From contig OX638327.1 of the NCBI GenBank assembly GCA_951812745.1, forward strand, positions 1,663,914 through 1,727,913: a stretch of 64,000 bases of DNA, read 5' to 3'. The notes under the pieces are model-generated. The model made no database searches and was not told the origin of the DNA. It was given only the letters and a program-made list of their open reading frames with translations. Both the position numbers and the translations under genes were made by a program. Below, one piece after another: positions 53,761-62,550 of the stretch; within the stretch, counting starts at the first letter, position 1, and the number at the start of each line of letters is the position of its first letter. This DNA is from an uncultured Nitrospirales bacterium (lineage in GTDB: Bacteria; Nitrospirota; Nitrospiria; Nitrospirales; UBA8639).

Positions 53761-54687
53761 TCAGAGTTCCCGCAACGTGCCGCGACAGTCCGAGAGAGAG
53801 GCGTAGCCTTTTCGTTGCAAGAGTTCGCTGAGTTCCTGTTCCAACCGTTGAAAGACCCCGACCCCTTCGTCAACGAGGGCCGTTCCGATTTGCACGGCCG
53901 ACGCCCCGCATAACACATGTTCGAATACGTCCGTGCCCGAGACGATCCCCCCTGTCCCGATGATGGGCATCCGACCGTCGAATAGCTTCCAGAAGGCCCG
54001 CACGTTGGCCAAGGCCACGGGCTTGATCATGGTGCCGCCCAGGCCGCCGAACCCGCCCTTGGGCCTGATCACCACGCGTTCCTCGTCCGGATCGACGACC
54101 AGGCCGTTTCCCACGGAATTGATGACCGACAGAAAGTCGACGCCGACGTCCTGCAACATCCGGGCCGCGGCTTCATGGTGCACCGGATCGAAATACGGCG
54201 GAAGCTTGACGCCCATCGGCACGGTGACGATGTCCTTCAGTTCCAGGAGTAACGCGCGGGAGGCCTCCACGTCATAGCCGATTTGCGGCCTTCCGTGGAT
54301 ATTCGGGCAGGAGAGATTGACTTCGATCAGATCGGGGGAAACGGCTGTGATCGCTCGAGCCGCTTCGAGAAAATCCGGCGGGCTGAGCCCGGCGATGCTG
54401 GCAATAATAGGCTTTTCAAACCGTCGAAGCTCCGGAATGATTCTGGCATAGGCCGGATAGCCGAGATTGGGAAGCCCCATGGAATTGATGGAGCCTGCGG
54501 GAAAGCTGTAATACCGGGGCTCCGGGTTGCCTTGCCGGAACGCCGGGGTCATGGATTTGGTCACGATCGCCCCGCTCCGGCACTCGCCCAGGGCTTCCAG
54601 TTCTTCCCGGGTCACGCACAAGGCCCCCGAGGCATTCATCAGGCAGGATGAGAACCGTACGTCGGCAATCGCGGTCGAAAGGTCCAC
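53761..54687 (-). CDS. pyrD: Dihydroorotate dehydrogenase, class 1
   Basis: 308 aa from GTG 54687, preceded by GGTAGGA; upstream in-frame ATG codons do not match the family. Oxidises dihydroorotate to orotate in pyrimidine synthesis. MNASGALC, SMTPAFRQGNPEPRYY, SINSMGLPNLG and the catalytic Cys in EVNLSCPN identify class 1A (soluble, fumarate-linked). GGTMIKPVAL and IIGTGGIVSGTDVFEHVLCGA bind FMN. The active-site base being Cys rules out the Ser-type class 2. Confidence 0.9.
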   Translation of the reverse strand: MDLSTAIADVRFSSCLMNASGALCVTREELEALGECRSGAIVTKSMTPAFRQGNPEPRYYSFPAGSINSMGLPNLGYPAYARIIPELRRFEKPIIASIAGLSPPDFLEAARAITAVSPDLIEVNLSCPNIHGRPQIGYDVEASRALLLELKDIVTVPMGVKLPPYFDPVHHEAAARMLQDVGVDFLSVINSVGNGLVVDPDEERVVIRPKGGFGGLGGTMIKPVALANVRAFWKLFDGRMPIIGTGGIVSGTDVFEHVLCGASAVQIGTALVDEGVGVFQRLEQELSELLQRKGYASLSDCRGTLREL

Positions 54688-54695
54688 GGACGATC

Positions 54696-55430
54696 CTACC
54701 TTTTCTCCGGGGCATCTGCTCTGGCAGAGGACCGGTGATGCAGTTGCCCATCGCACAGGTCGTACACGTGATCGGCACCTTGCGCCGCTGATGCGGAATG
54801 CGTGACCAACAGCACCGTGTGGGATTCTTCTTTTGACACGTGCCGAATAAGCCCCACGATCTCTTTAGCGGTCTGAGAATCAAGATTGCCCGTCGGTTCG
54901 TCCGCCAACAAGATGCGCGGTCGATGGACGAGCGCACGAGCCAGGGCCACGCGTTGTTGCTCTCCTCCTGATAATTCCGAAGGCCGATGGCCAGCCCGGT
55001 GTTGCACCCCCACCCGCTCGAGCGTCTCCCCGACGCGTTGCCGAATGACGGGTGAAGACATCTTCTGAAGCCGTAACGGCAACCCGACGTTTTCGGCGGC
55101 CGTCAACCCAGGCACTAAATGGAACGCTTGGAAGACCATGCCGATCGACTCACGTCGATATCTGGTCCAGTCAGCATCGGTAAATCCACGGGTGGATCGG
55201 CCATCAAGCCACACGTCACCGGCGGTCACGGTGTCGAGACCCGCGATCAAATTCAGAAGCGTGCTTTTCCCGCTTCCACTCGGCCCCATGATCACACAAA
55301 ATGCTCCGGAGGCCACGTGGAGGTGCGCGTCCCGCAGGACGGACACCGTGACGCTTCCCCGTTCATAGACTTTGCAGACGTGATCCAAGGTGACCGTCGA
55401 CACCGATACCCCTCTCGACACGTCGAGCAT
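54696..55430 (-). CDS. ABC transporter ATP-binding protein, LolD/MacB-like
   Basis: 244 aa. Walker A GPSGSGKST, Q-loop FQAFHLVPGLTAAENV, signature LSGGEQQRVALARAL, Walker B RILLADEPTGNLDSQ and a switch His in LLVTHSASA. This type pairs with FtsX/MacB-like permeases, so the 49657 protein is the likely partner. It is 8 bp upstream of the DHODH gene on the same strand. Confidence 0.9.
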   Translation of the reverse strand: MLDVSRGVSVSTVTLDHVCKVYERGSVTVSVLRDAHLHVASGAFCVIMGPSGSGKSTLLNLIAGLDTVTAGDVWLDGRSTRGFTDADWTRYRRESIGMVFQAFHLVPGLTAAENVGLPLRLQKMSSPVIRQRVGETLERVGVQHRAGHRPSELSGGEQQRVALARALVHRPRILLADEPTGNLDSQTAKEIVGLIRHVSKEESHTVLLVTHSASAAQGADHVYDLCDGQLHHRSSARADAPEKR

Positions 55431-55561
55431 GTGAAGGCGACCTTGTCATGACGATTCCCTATAGCACATGATGGAAACGTCCAACAACACGAGTTGACGG
55501 GGTGTGCGGTGTTTCCGGGGGTTTTCCCGAAATTTGCGCTCTCTCCCGTGGCAGGGGAACC

Positions 55562-56302
55562 ATGACCGCTCGATTGCTTCGCCGACTCCTCCACACGGTG
55601 TTTCCCATGCATTGTCGTACGTGCGACCATGCCCTCGACGACGACCCCATTCCCTTTTTTTGTCAACGCTGCTGGAACCATATTACGCCGATCCTTTCAC
55701 CGAGTTGCCCACGCTGTGCGTATCCCTTTCCTTCTCCGCATGCGCTGTCTCATAGTCCCGAACACGTGTGCGGTTCCTGTCGAAAGCACCCGCCGGCCTA
55801 TCACCGGGCTTGGACGCCTTATGCCTATCAATCCCCATTGAAGGAAGCCATCGGGTTGGTGAAGTACCGCGGCAAGACTCAATTGGCGCCGGCGCTCGCT
55901 CGACTGATCGCCCAAACCACCCCTGCGCCGACGAACGTCGATGCGATGATCGCCGTCCCGTTGCACCCCGATCGACTCCGGGAACGGGAATTCAATCAGG
56001 CGCTCCTGTTAGCCTACCATTTGGGTAAACACTGGCATCTTCCCGTGCTCACCGACGTGCTCAGGCGGACGAAACCCACCCCTCCCCAAACGTCCCTCAC
56101 GCGACGCGAGCGTTTGAGAAATCTTCGAAAATGCTTTGTCGTGGCGTCCCCCGTGGCGGTTGAGGGGAAAACCCTGTTGCTCGTGGATGACGTGTTCACC
56201 ACGGGCACCACGGTCAATGAATGCGCCAAGGCGCTGAGAAAAGCCGGCGCGCAGGCCGTTTACGTTCAGACCCTGGCTAGAATGGTCGCCCATGGACATT
56301 GA
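55562..56302 (+). CDS. comF: ComF-family phosphoribosyltransferase-like protein
   Basis: 246 aa from ATG 55562, with CAGGGGA upstream. N-terminal zinc-knuckle Cys pairs (MHCRTC, FCQRCW, CPRC, CGSC) precede a phosphoribosyltransferase domain. Its PRPP loop is LLLVDDVFTTGTTVNEC and its early part is RLREREFNQALLL. ComF aids uptake or handling of transforming DNA in competent bacteria. No other competence gene is next to it. Confidence 0.87.
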   Translation: MTARLLRRLLHTVFPMHCRTCDHALDDDPIPFFCQRCWNHITPILSPSCPRCAYPFPSPHALSHSPEHVCGSCRKHPPAYHRAWTPYAYQSPLKEAIGLVKYRGKTQLAPALARLIAQTTPAPTNVDAMIAVPLHPDRLREREFNQALLLAYHLGKHWHLPVLTDVLRRTKPTPPQTSLTRRERLRNLRKCFVVASPVAVEGKTLLLVDDVFTTGTTVNECAKALRKAGAQAVYVQTLARMVAHGH

Positions 56303-56322
56303 GCCGGCGCGAAAAGAACTAC

Positions 56323-56351
56323 TTGACTTTCTAGATGGTTTTCTCTAGTCT
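56323..56351 (+). promoter_or_regulatory. Candidate sigma70 promoter of mraZ
   Basis: TTGACT (56323-56328) and TAGTCT (56346-56351) with a 17-bp spacer, in the 99-bp gap upstream of mraZ. Confidence 0.5.
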
Positions 56352-56401
56352 AAACACCTGAGAGTCGTGCCCGTATCGGGTCTCTGTAAAGGGAGAACGC
56401 C

Positions 56402-56842
56402 ATGTTTGCCGGACAATATCACTGTAAACTGGACGACAAGGGTCGCTTCATCGTCCCGACCCCCTTGCGCGAGCAATTGGAGTCGGAGGGCGACCGCGTG
56501 ATTTTCGTCAAGGGGCAGGACCTGCCGTTGTCGGCCTACTCGGTGCAAGAATGGGAAAAAGTCCTCGCGCGCGTCAAAAACACGTTCGATGAAGATCAAA
56601 GCCGGCTCTTCATGCACGTCGTCGTGGCAGAAGCCGCGTCGTCCGAAATCGACAAGACGGGCAGAGTGCTCATTCCCGGGCGGCTGAGAAAAGTCATTCC
56701 GCTGGAAGACGACCTGGAAATCGTGGTCGTGGGCATGTTTCACCGGCTGGAAATTTGGAATCCTTCCGAATGGCGTCGCTATCTGATGAAGCATGATGAG
56801 CAATTGGAAGACAACCTCGGGAAAATGCTCAATCTGCTTTAG
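56402..56842 (+). CDS. mraZ: Transcriptional regulator MraZ
   Basis: 146 aa, typical. Double SpoVT/AbrB-like fold: MFAGQYHCKLDDKGRFIVPTPLR begins the first and SSEIDKTGRVLIPGRLRKVI the second, both with the D-K-G-R loop. MraZ normally heads and represses the dcw cell-division cluster by binding repeats in its own promoter. Here mraW and ftsL do not follow; a RusA-like gene does. It may be a second copy or a relocated gene. GAACGCC with AAGGGAG upstream serves as ribosome site. Confidence 0.92.
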   Translation: MFAGQYHCKLDDKGRFIVPTPLREQLESEGDRVIFVKGQDLPLSAYSVQEWEKVLARVKNTFDEDQSRLFMHVVVAEAASSEIDKTGRVLIPGRLRKVIPLEDDLEIVVVGMFHRLEIWNPSEWRRYLMKHDEQLEDNLGKMLNLL

Positions 56843-56908
56843 GTCCCCGGTGACCACCCGTTCCAAGCGCCCGGACGAATTTCTTTAAACACCCCGCGAA
56901 CCGTACCC

Positions 56909-57583
56909 GTGCCCTTATCGGATCAACCGGGAAGCCTTCCTCAAGACGTTGTGAAAAACAGTCGCGGGAAAACAACCAGGGCGCCCGGCGTCGCCATCGC
57001 CCAACTTGCACGGGACACCGCCATTAACGCTTCGTCCGGATCTCGCAAGAAACACACGTGGCCTCGTCTCTCCACCGAAGCCTTCGTGCAGGCAACGCGT
57101 TTCTCCCTGACCGACGACGCCCTTTCGATCACCCTGCCCATTCCGCCCAGCATCAACCGGCAATATGCCACGGTCAACGGACGCCGGGTGCTGTCGGCAA
57201 CGGGGCGTCGCTACAAAGGGACGGTCGGCCAATTGCTCATGACTGCCGGTTCTTCCTCCGGGTGGCGCGCCTTTTTGCGGAAGGCCCAAGAACACGGCTT
57301 GTCACTGACGATCCGTTTTTACTTTCCGACACTGTTGCGGCGGGATCTTGACGGTGGGCTTAAAATCGCTCAAGACGCCTTGTGTGAAGCCATGGGCCTC
57401 AACGACAATCGCATTATGGAAATCCACCTGTATAAGACCCTGGATCGCGACAATCCCCGACTCGAATGTACACTGGCCCTGGCGAGTCCCCTGAGTCCGG
57501 AGATTCGCAAATCCTCCCGGCGCTCCAGCCGATCCGTCCCAACCCTCCTTCGTAAAGCTCGGTCCCTGAACCGTCCGCGTTAA
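56909..57583 (+). CDS. RusA-like Holliday junction resolvase
   Basis: About 224 aa from GTG 56909; the start is uncertain because the first 75 residues are unlike RusA. The domain begins SITLPIPPSINRQYATVNGRR, continues to YKGTVGQL and has RRDLDGGLKIAQDALCEAMGLNDNRIMEI, giving two close Asp, a Lys and a later Asp as in the RusA catalytic set. RusA cuts four-way junctions and is mostly phage-derived. A basic C-terminal tail (KSSRRSSRSVPTLLRKARSL) is extra. It follows mraZ by 66 bp. Confidence 0.78.
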   Translation: MPLSDQPGSLPQDVVKNSRGKTTRAPGVAIAQLARDTAINASSGSRKKHTWPRLSTEAFVQATRFSLTDDALSITLPIPPSINRQYATVNGRRVLSATGRRYKGTVGQLLMTAGSSSGWRAFLRKAQEHGLSLTIRFYFPTLLRRDLDGGLKIAQDALCEAMGLNDNRIMEIHLYKTLDRDNPRLECTLALASPLSPEIRKSSRRSSRSVPTLLRKARSLNRPR

Positions 57584-57690
57584 TCCCCATCCGTTTCCCA
57601 TCCCTTGCTTTTCGTACGTGCTCCTTGGTATGCAGTTGTCCACACCGTCAGGACGATGCGTCCTCACTTTCAGCATGGAGCACACCGGGC

Positions 57691-58770
57691 ATGCGTAGCT
57701 CATTATCCAAGTTCATCGGTCTCGTTCTATTAGGGACCTGTTACGTTTCGGAACCCATTTCCGCCGAGCGGATTCTCTTCAACCCGCAGCAGAAGTTGCA
57801 GCTTCAACAGGTCGAGACCATTGTCATCAAGGCGGTCGCACTGACGGAAAAAGGGTTGGTCGATCCGACTCTTATGGAGAAAGCGGTGGCTGAACGGCTG
57901 ACCGCCACCGGGTTCACGATCATTGCGACGGAGAATGAGCCGCACGACGTCGTGCTGAAAGTGAAGTGTGAGGAACGAAAATCCTGGAGGGGTGTCAGGA
58001 AATCCGATGGAGAGATGCAGCAGCCGGGGGCGCCTTCTCGAAATTGGAAAGGACCGGCCTGCCAGCTCAGCTACTTCTTCGACGGCCAGAAGGGGCCCTG
58101 GCAGTATGAAGTACGCACCACGTTCGACAATGCGTGGGAAGCGGCCCGAGCCAACGGGCACAAGGACTCCGGCCAATTCGCGTTGCAGCACCTCGGACAG
58201 GCGTTGCGGGACAGTGATTTCCCGCTTGACCTTGCAGCGGAATGGAAACAGGCCGAGCGCCTCTCTTCTCTTTTAACCGATCCCAAGACCGACAAGGGGA
58301 CAAGGCGCAAAATTCTCTCGCTCGCCGGCCACATGCCCGGAGATACCATGCTGCACGCCCTTCAACGGATCAGAGCCGAGGCCGAATACGCCGCCCCCGC
58401 TACGCTCGCCTTGGGGTTCATGGGTGAACCGGCCATTCCGACCCTCATGGATCTCTTGTCCGATCCATCGGTGGACATACAAGCCGCGGCGGCGGAAGCG
58501 CTCGGGGAAATCGGAGCCCACAGCGGCAACGTCCAAATCCTGCCGCCTCTCCTGGCCAAGATGGAGGCACCCGACGTTCATCTCCGTGTCCAGACGGAAA
58601 TCGTGAGAGCCATCGGGAAAACGCCGGACCTGCGGTCGCTCGAACCGCTTGAACAGTTCGCCCTCAAGGTGTGGACCGCCCGTTCAGACGATCCACTCAT
58701 GCAGGAACTCCGTGAAGCCGTGGATTGGAGCATGTGGCAGATCAACCCCACCGCTCACACCGACGAGTAG
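57691..58770 (+). CDS. Secreted HEAT-repeat protein
   Basis: 359 aa from ATG 57691, which begins a signal peptide (MRSSLSKFIGLVLLGTCYVS). Residues about 30-170 are a beta-rich domain (VETIVIKAVALTEKGLVDP ... WQYEVRTTFDNAWEA). From about 200 on there are four HEAT/PBS repeats (APATLALGFMGEPAIPTLMDL, DIQAAAAEALGEIGA). It resembles the HEAT protein at 16464 only in repeat type. Function unknown. Confidence 0.7.
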   Translation: MRSSLSKFIGLVLLGTCYVSEPISAERILFNPQQKLQLQQVETIVIKAVALTEKGLVDPTLMEKAVAERLTATGFTIIATENEPHDVVLKVKCEERKSWRGVRKSDGEMQQPGAPSRNWKGPACQLSYFFDGQKGPWQYEVRTTFDNAWEAARANGHKDSGQFALQHLGQALRDSDFPLDLAAEWKQAERLSSLLTDPKTDKGTRRKILSLAGHMPGDTMLHALQRIRAEAEYAAPATLALGFMGEPAIPTLMDLLSDPSVDIQAAAAEALGEIGAHSGNVQILPPLLAKMEAPDVHLRVQTEIVRAIGKTPDLRSLEPLEQFALKVWTARSDDPLMQELREAVDWSMWQINPTAHTDE

Positions 58771-58828
58771 GCCCGGGTTTCGGCGGGCGTGGAATAAATA
58801 CTGTGAATTTTATACTTTCTCTTGATTT

Positions 58829-58846
58829 TATAAGTATTTACTTATA
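58829..58846. promoter_or_regulatory. Palindromic candidate operator upstream of the second toxin-antitoxin pair
   Basis: TATAAGT (58829-58835) and its complement ACTTATA (58840-58846) with a 4-base centre, inside an AT-rich stretch (58795-58855) that also supplies the promoter. Position about 20 bp before the toxin gene fits autorepression by the XRE antitoxin; that is inference. Confidence 0.5.
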
Positions 58847-58863
58847 TCATTCTAAGCGAGGCT

Positions 58864-59226
58864 GTGGAATACAAAGAGAGAAAGCCTGTTCTTTGGTTGG
58901 GAGATTCCCGGAAACAGGTGCAATCTTTTCCACAACCGGTCCGGCAAGACATTGGGGCGGCGCTTTATGATGTGCAATTGGGAATCACCCCTCCCTTGGC
59001 CAAGTCATTGAAGGGGGTTGGAAGTGGAGTTTTTGAAATTGTCACAAGGTTTGACACAAACACCTACCGAACGGTGTACGCGGTTCAACTGGGGAAGCAT
59101 GTGTATGTGCTGCATGCTTTCCAGAAAAAATCGCCGACAGGGCAAAAGACGGCGAAAAAAGATCTGGAATTGATTGAACGACGGTACAAGGAAGCGATGC
59201 AGTTGGCAAAGGAGAACCGATCATGA
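58864..59226 (+). CDS. Gp49-like RelE/HigB-family toxin
   Basis: 120 aa from GTG 58864. Phage-derived Gp49-like family of RelE fold toxins: KPVLWLGDSRKQVQSFPQPVRQDIGAALYDVQLG, SLKGVGSGVFEIVTRFDTNTYRTVYAV, YVLHAFQKKSPTGQKTAKKDLELIERR. Ribosome-dependent mRNA cleavage is expected. It overlaps the antitoxin by 4 bp (ATGA). Surrounding AT content is higher than the region average. Confidence 0.88.
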   Translation: MEYKERKPVLWLGDSRKQVQSFPQPVRQDIGAALYDVQLGITPPLAKSLKGVGSGVFEIVTRFDTNTYRTVYAVQLGKHVYVLHAFQKKSPTGQKTAKKDLELIERRYKEAMQLAKENRS

Positions 59227-59552
59227 AGCCGAACCCCAAAATCGAGTTTGAAGAAAGTTCGGGAAATGTCTTTGCCGATCTGGGTCTGGACCATCCTGAA
59301 GAACTGCTCACCCGAGCCCAGCTTGGGCATTCGGTGAGAATGATCCTTGAAAAACGGAATCTGAAACAACGGGAAATCGGAAAACTGCTGGGTATCAAAC
59401 AGCCCGAAGTGTCCAACCTGATGAATGGACGCTACACGCTCTTTTCTCAGGAACGGTTGTTTGGCTTTCTCAATAAATTGGACCGCAAAGTCACGGTGAA
59501 AGTCACTCCCCGCCGTAGCGGAGAAAAACCACAAGAGGTCTTTTTTGCCTGA
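59223..59552 (+). CDS. XRE-family antitoxin
   Basis: 109 aa. HTH at about 40-75 (LEKRNLKQREIGKLLGIKQPEVSNLMNGRY), with the C-terminal VTVKVTPRRSGEK tail usual for the HigA2-like partners of Gp49 toxins. Neutralises the preceding toxin and represses the pair. It ends 13 bp before the tRNA gene. Confidence 0.9.
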   Translation: MKPNPKIEFEESSGNVFADLGLDHPEELLTRAQLGHSVRMILEKRNLKQREIGKLLGIKQPEVSNLMNGRYTLFSQERLFGFLNKLDRKVTVKVTPRRSGEKPQEVFFA

Positions 59553-59565
59553 AACACGGATAAAA

Positions 59566-59641
59566 TGGCGCGCCCGAGAGGAGTCGAACCTCTAACCTTT
59601 TGATCCGTAGTCAAATGCTCTATCCATTGAGCTACGGGCGC
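59566..59641 (-). tRNA. tRNA-Arg (anticodon ACG)
   Basis: 76 nt with encoded CCA. On the minus strand: acceptor GCGCCCG pairs with CGGGCGC, D arm GCTC/GAGC, anticodon stem TTTGA/TCAAA around loop CTACGGA (anticodon ACG), T arm AGAGG/CCTCT with TTCGACT. Discriminator G. The A34 should be edited to inosine. No genomic island boundary is visible beside it. Confidence 0.96.
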
Positions 59642-59769
59642 GATACCTGGCCGTTTGGGTTCCCGGGAAGAGTCGATTCCGGGCAACCCATTCTTACAAG
59701 TCCCTGCGGAGCCGGTCAACTCGGCCGTTCAGGTGAACACCGATGCTCCGTTGGATGACCGCAACGCTC

Positions 59770-61098
59770 TCAGACAACAGAGGCGAGTGAGGGCACAGGG
59801 GTCCCGAAAAGCGTGGAGGCCGAGGCGTCCTCAACCTTGATCGTGATGCGATCTCCGAGGGCGAGCGGGGTTACGTCCTTGTCCCAGACCACGGTGACGT
59901 TGCTTTCCGTGTGACCCATCCATTGATGAGAAGATTTCTTGGCGTTGCCTTCCACCAGCACGTCCACCTCCGTTCCGATCAACTGCCGGTTTTTCCCGGC
60001 GGAAATGGTTCGCTGGAGTTCCACCAACCGCGTGACCCGTTCCGATTTGACGGCCTCGGAAACGTCGTCGGGAAATTTCCTGTAGGCGATGGTATTCTTT
60101 CGTTCCGAATATTTGAAGATATAGGCCGATTGAAATTCGATCTCCCGCACCAACTCATAGGTTTCGAGAAATTCCTCGTGGGTCTCGGTGCAAAAACCCG
60201 CGATGATGTCCGTGCTGAGGGCAATGTCGCCCTGCCTCCGGATTTCAGCCGCCAAAGCCTCATAGCCGGCCCGCGTGTACGACCGTCCCATCAGGTCGAG
60301 GATGCGGTCGCTTCCCGCTTGGAGGGGAAGATGAATCTGCCGGCACACGTTCGGGTGATGCGCCACCACCTCTATGAGGGCTGGCGGAAAATCCTTGGGG
60401 TGCGGGGACGTGAAGCGGACGCGTTCGATTCCGGGGATATCGGCCACATCCGACAGGAGCCGGGCGAACGTCACGTTTTCGCTCTGATAGGAATTGACGT
60501 TTTGCCCAAGAAGCGTGATCTGTTTGTACCCTTGAGCCGCAAGGGCGTGCGCTTCTTCGAGAATCCCCTGCGCGGGACGGGACCGTTCCCGCCCACGGGT
60601 ATAGGGCACCACGCAGAAACTGCAAAAATTATCACAGCCCCGCATGATGGCAATCCAGGCGTTGACCCCGGGCATGCGCTCGGGAAGAATCGCTTCATAT
60701 GTTTCGTATTCCGACAAATCCACGGCCATCGACCGTTCTCGGCGTTCCAGGGCCTTCGTCAGGAGGTCCGGCAGTTGTCGATAGGAATCCGGCCCCGCGA
60801 GCACGTCGATGACGGGGTGCGATTCCATCAATTCCTTTTTGAGATTCTGGGCCATACACCCCAGGACGCCGATCACCAGGTCCCGTGACTGCTTCATCGC
60901 TTTCCATTCGGCCAAATGGCCGTAGACCCGGTTATGGGCGTTTTCCCGGATGGCGCAGGTATTCATCAACACCACGTCGGCCTGCTCGGGGAACGGCGTG
61001 AACACGAACCCGCGCTCTTTCAACAGCGACCGCACCAATTCGGTATCATATTCATTCATCTGACAGCCGAACGTTTGAACGTAGACGCGATGGGACAT
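59770..61098 (-). CDS. miaB: tRNA-2-methylthio-N6-dimethylallyladenosine synthase MiaB
   Basis: 442 aa. Radical SAM methylthiotransferase that modifies A37 of UNN-reading tRNAs. N-terminal MTTase domain Cys in TFGCQMNEYD, NTCAIRENA and GVLGCMAQ bind the auxiliary cluster. The radical SAM site is CDNFCSFCVVPYTRGRERSR (C-x3-C-x2-C). A TRAM domain closes the protein (about 375-440). The length matches E. coli MiaB (474) minus an N-terminal tail. Confidence 0.95.
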   Translation of the reverse strand: MSHRVYVQTFGCQMNEYDTELVRSLLKERGFVFTPFPEQADVVLMNTCAIRENAHNRVYGHLAEWKAMKQSRDLVIGVLGCMAQNLKKELMESHPVIDVLAGPDSYRQLPDLLTKALERRERSMAVDLSEYETYEAILPERMPGVNAWIAIMRGCDNFCSFCVVPYTRGRERSRPAQGILEEAHALAAQGYKQITLLGQNVNSYQSENVTFARLLSDVADIPGIERVRFTSPHPKDFPPALIEVVAHHPNVCRQIHLPLQAGSDRILDLMGRSYTRAGYEALAAEIRRQGDIALSTDIIAGFCTETHEEFLETYELVREIEFQSAYIFKYSERKNTIAYRKFPDDVSEAVKSERVTRLVELQRTISAGKNRQLIGTEVDVLVEGNAKKSSHQWMGHTESNVTVVWDKDVTPLALGDRITIKVEDASASTLFGTPVPSLASVV

Positions 61099-61137
61099 TG
61101 AGAACCTCTCGAGCCGTGGCTTCCCTTCCGGCCTTCG

Positions 61138-62520
61138 TTACGCGGGCAACGGGCCCACGGCTTCTTTTTCAAAGGACTGAAACACCGGAATCGGGACTCT
61201 TCCGGGCCGCGGGGTATCCGCGTCCGCCAATTTCCCCAGGGCCGCGTGTTCCATGACCCCGGTCAACCTGACCCGCCGTAGCTGATTGGCCAACGAGCCG
61301 GACGAGGCGACGCTCACCCGTATGAAATTATCCGTCAGGCCGGTCCATAATCCATCCTTGCCGACTGATTCGAACAACACCTGACAATCCCGGTCCAGAA
61401 ATTGTTGATAGAACCGCGCCCGCTTGCTCCGGGAGAGCTCCGACAGCCGTTGGTTCCGAATTTTGATCTCTGCGTGAGGCACGGGATGGCCCAGCCGGGC
61501 GGCCGGCGTCCCCGGTCGAGCGGAATAACTGAAGACATGAGCATAGGCCAACGGCAGGTCCCGGACCAGTTCACAGGTCGCGGCAAACTGGTCATCCGTT
61601 TCCCCGGGAAATCCCACAAGCACGTCGGTCCCCACGCACACATCCGGGATCTTTTGCACGGCGCGTTCCACCCAGGCCCGGTACTCTTTCACGGAGTAAC
61701 GACGGTTCATGGCCGACAGGATCCCGTCATGCCCGCTCTGCAAGGGCACGTGCAGGAACCGGCACAACTTCCGGGAGGTGCTCATATATTGGAGGAGCGC
61801 GTCGGGGATGGTCGTCGGCTCGATGGACGAAATGCGGATGCGGGCCAAACCGGGAATGGCTTCCAACCGTTGGATCAGGTCGAGAATCCCTCCGGAACCA
61901 TTCGCGAAGCGCCCGATGTTCACTCCGGTCAGGACCAGTTCCCTGTGCCCCCGTTCCACGAGTCGTTCGGCCTCTCGAACCGCGTCGTCAGACAACCGGC
62001 TTCGCTCACGTCCCCTGGCAAACGGGATCAGACAAAAGGAACACATGAAATTGCAGCCGTCCTGAATTTTCAAATTGGCTCGCGTCGTTGCGTATTCCCC
62101 CACCCCATCCTGAACAAAATCTTCCCGGCTCATCGATCCCGAATGCCTGACGAAGGTCAATGAGCGTTTTTGAACGTGCGACATCTCTTCCAAGTAGTCC
62201 GGCAGCAACATTTTGTATTGGTTGCCCAACACGAGATCCACCCCCGGCAGGTGCTGCAAGGTGTTGAGCCCGGTTTGCGCATAGCATCCCGTCACCGCGA
62301 CGAACGCCTGCGGAGAGTGGCGCAACGTCCGGCGAATGACCCTCCGGCAATCGGCCTCGGCGTTCTCCGTCACGCTGCACGTATTCAGGACGAGCAGATC
62401 GGTCGGCTCTCCATAGGCCACCTTTTGGTAACCCATTCTCGTGAACCGGTCGGTCAGGACAGCGGTCTCCGATTGATTGAGACGACATCCGGCCGTGTAA
62501 AATGCGACTTTTTTCTTCAT
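61138..62520 (-). CDS. mtaB: tRNA (N6-threonylcarbamoyladenosine-C2)-methylthiotransferase MtaB
   Basis: 460 aa from ATG 62520 (MKKKVAFYTAGCRLNQSE); an ATG at 62550 adds 10 unlikely residues. Second methylthiotransferase, acting on t6A37. Auxiliary cluster Cys are in TAGCRLNQ, NTCSVTENAEADCRR and TGCYAQ; radical SAM Cys in GCNFMCSFCLIPFARGRERSR (C-x3-C-x2-C). A Pro-rich C-terminal tail replaces a clear TRAM. Lies 39 bp upstream of miaB on the same strand; a common transcript is likely. Confidence 0.92.
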   Translation of the reverse strand: MKKKVAFYTAGCRLNQSETAVLTDRFTRMGYQKVAYGEPTDLLVLNTCSVTENAEADCRRVIRRTLRHSPQAFVAVTGCYAQTGLNTLQHLPGVDLVLGNQYKMLLPDYLEEMSHVQKRSLTFVRHSGSMSREDFVQDGVGEYATTRANLKIQDGCNFMCSFCLIPFARGRERSRLSDDAVREAERLVERGHRELVLTGVNIGRFANGSGGILDLIQRLEAIPGLARIRISSIEPTTIPDALLQYMSTSRKLCRFLHVPLQSGHDGILSAMNRRYSVKEYRAWVERAVQKIPDVCVGTDVLVGFPGETDDQFAATCELVRDLPLAYAHVFSYSARPGTPAARLGHPVPHAEIKIRNQRLSELSRSKRARFYQQFLDRDCQVLFESVGKDGLWTGLTDNFIRVSVASSGSLANQLRRVRLTGVMEHAALGKLADADTPRPGRVPIPVFQSFEKEAVGPLPA

Positions 62521-62550
62521 GAGTCCAGGGTCCCGTGCAAGGAGGCCCAT

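Noticed and set aside
59566-59641. tRNA-Arg as an integration site of a genomic island
   Set aside because: No second copy of its 3' end and no integrase were found within the window, so only the adjacency to the toxin-antitoxin pair is noted.
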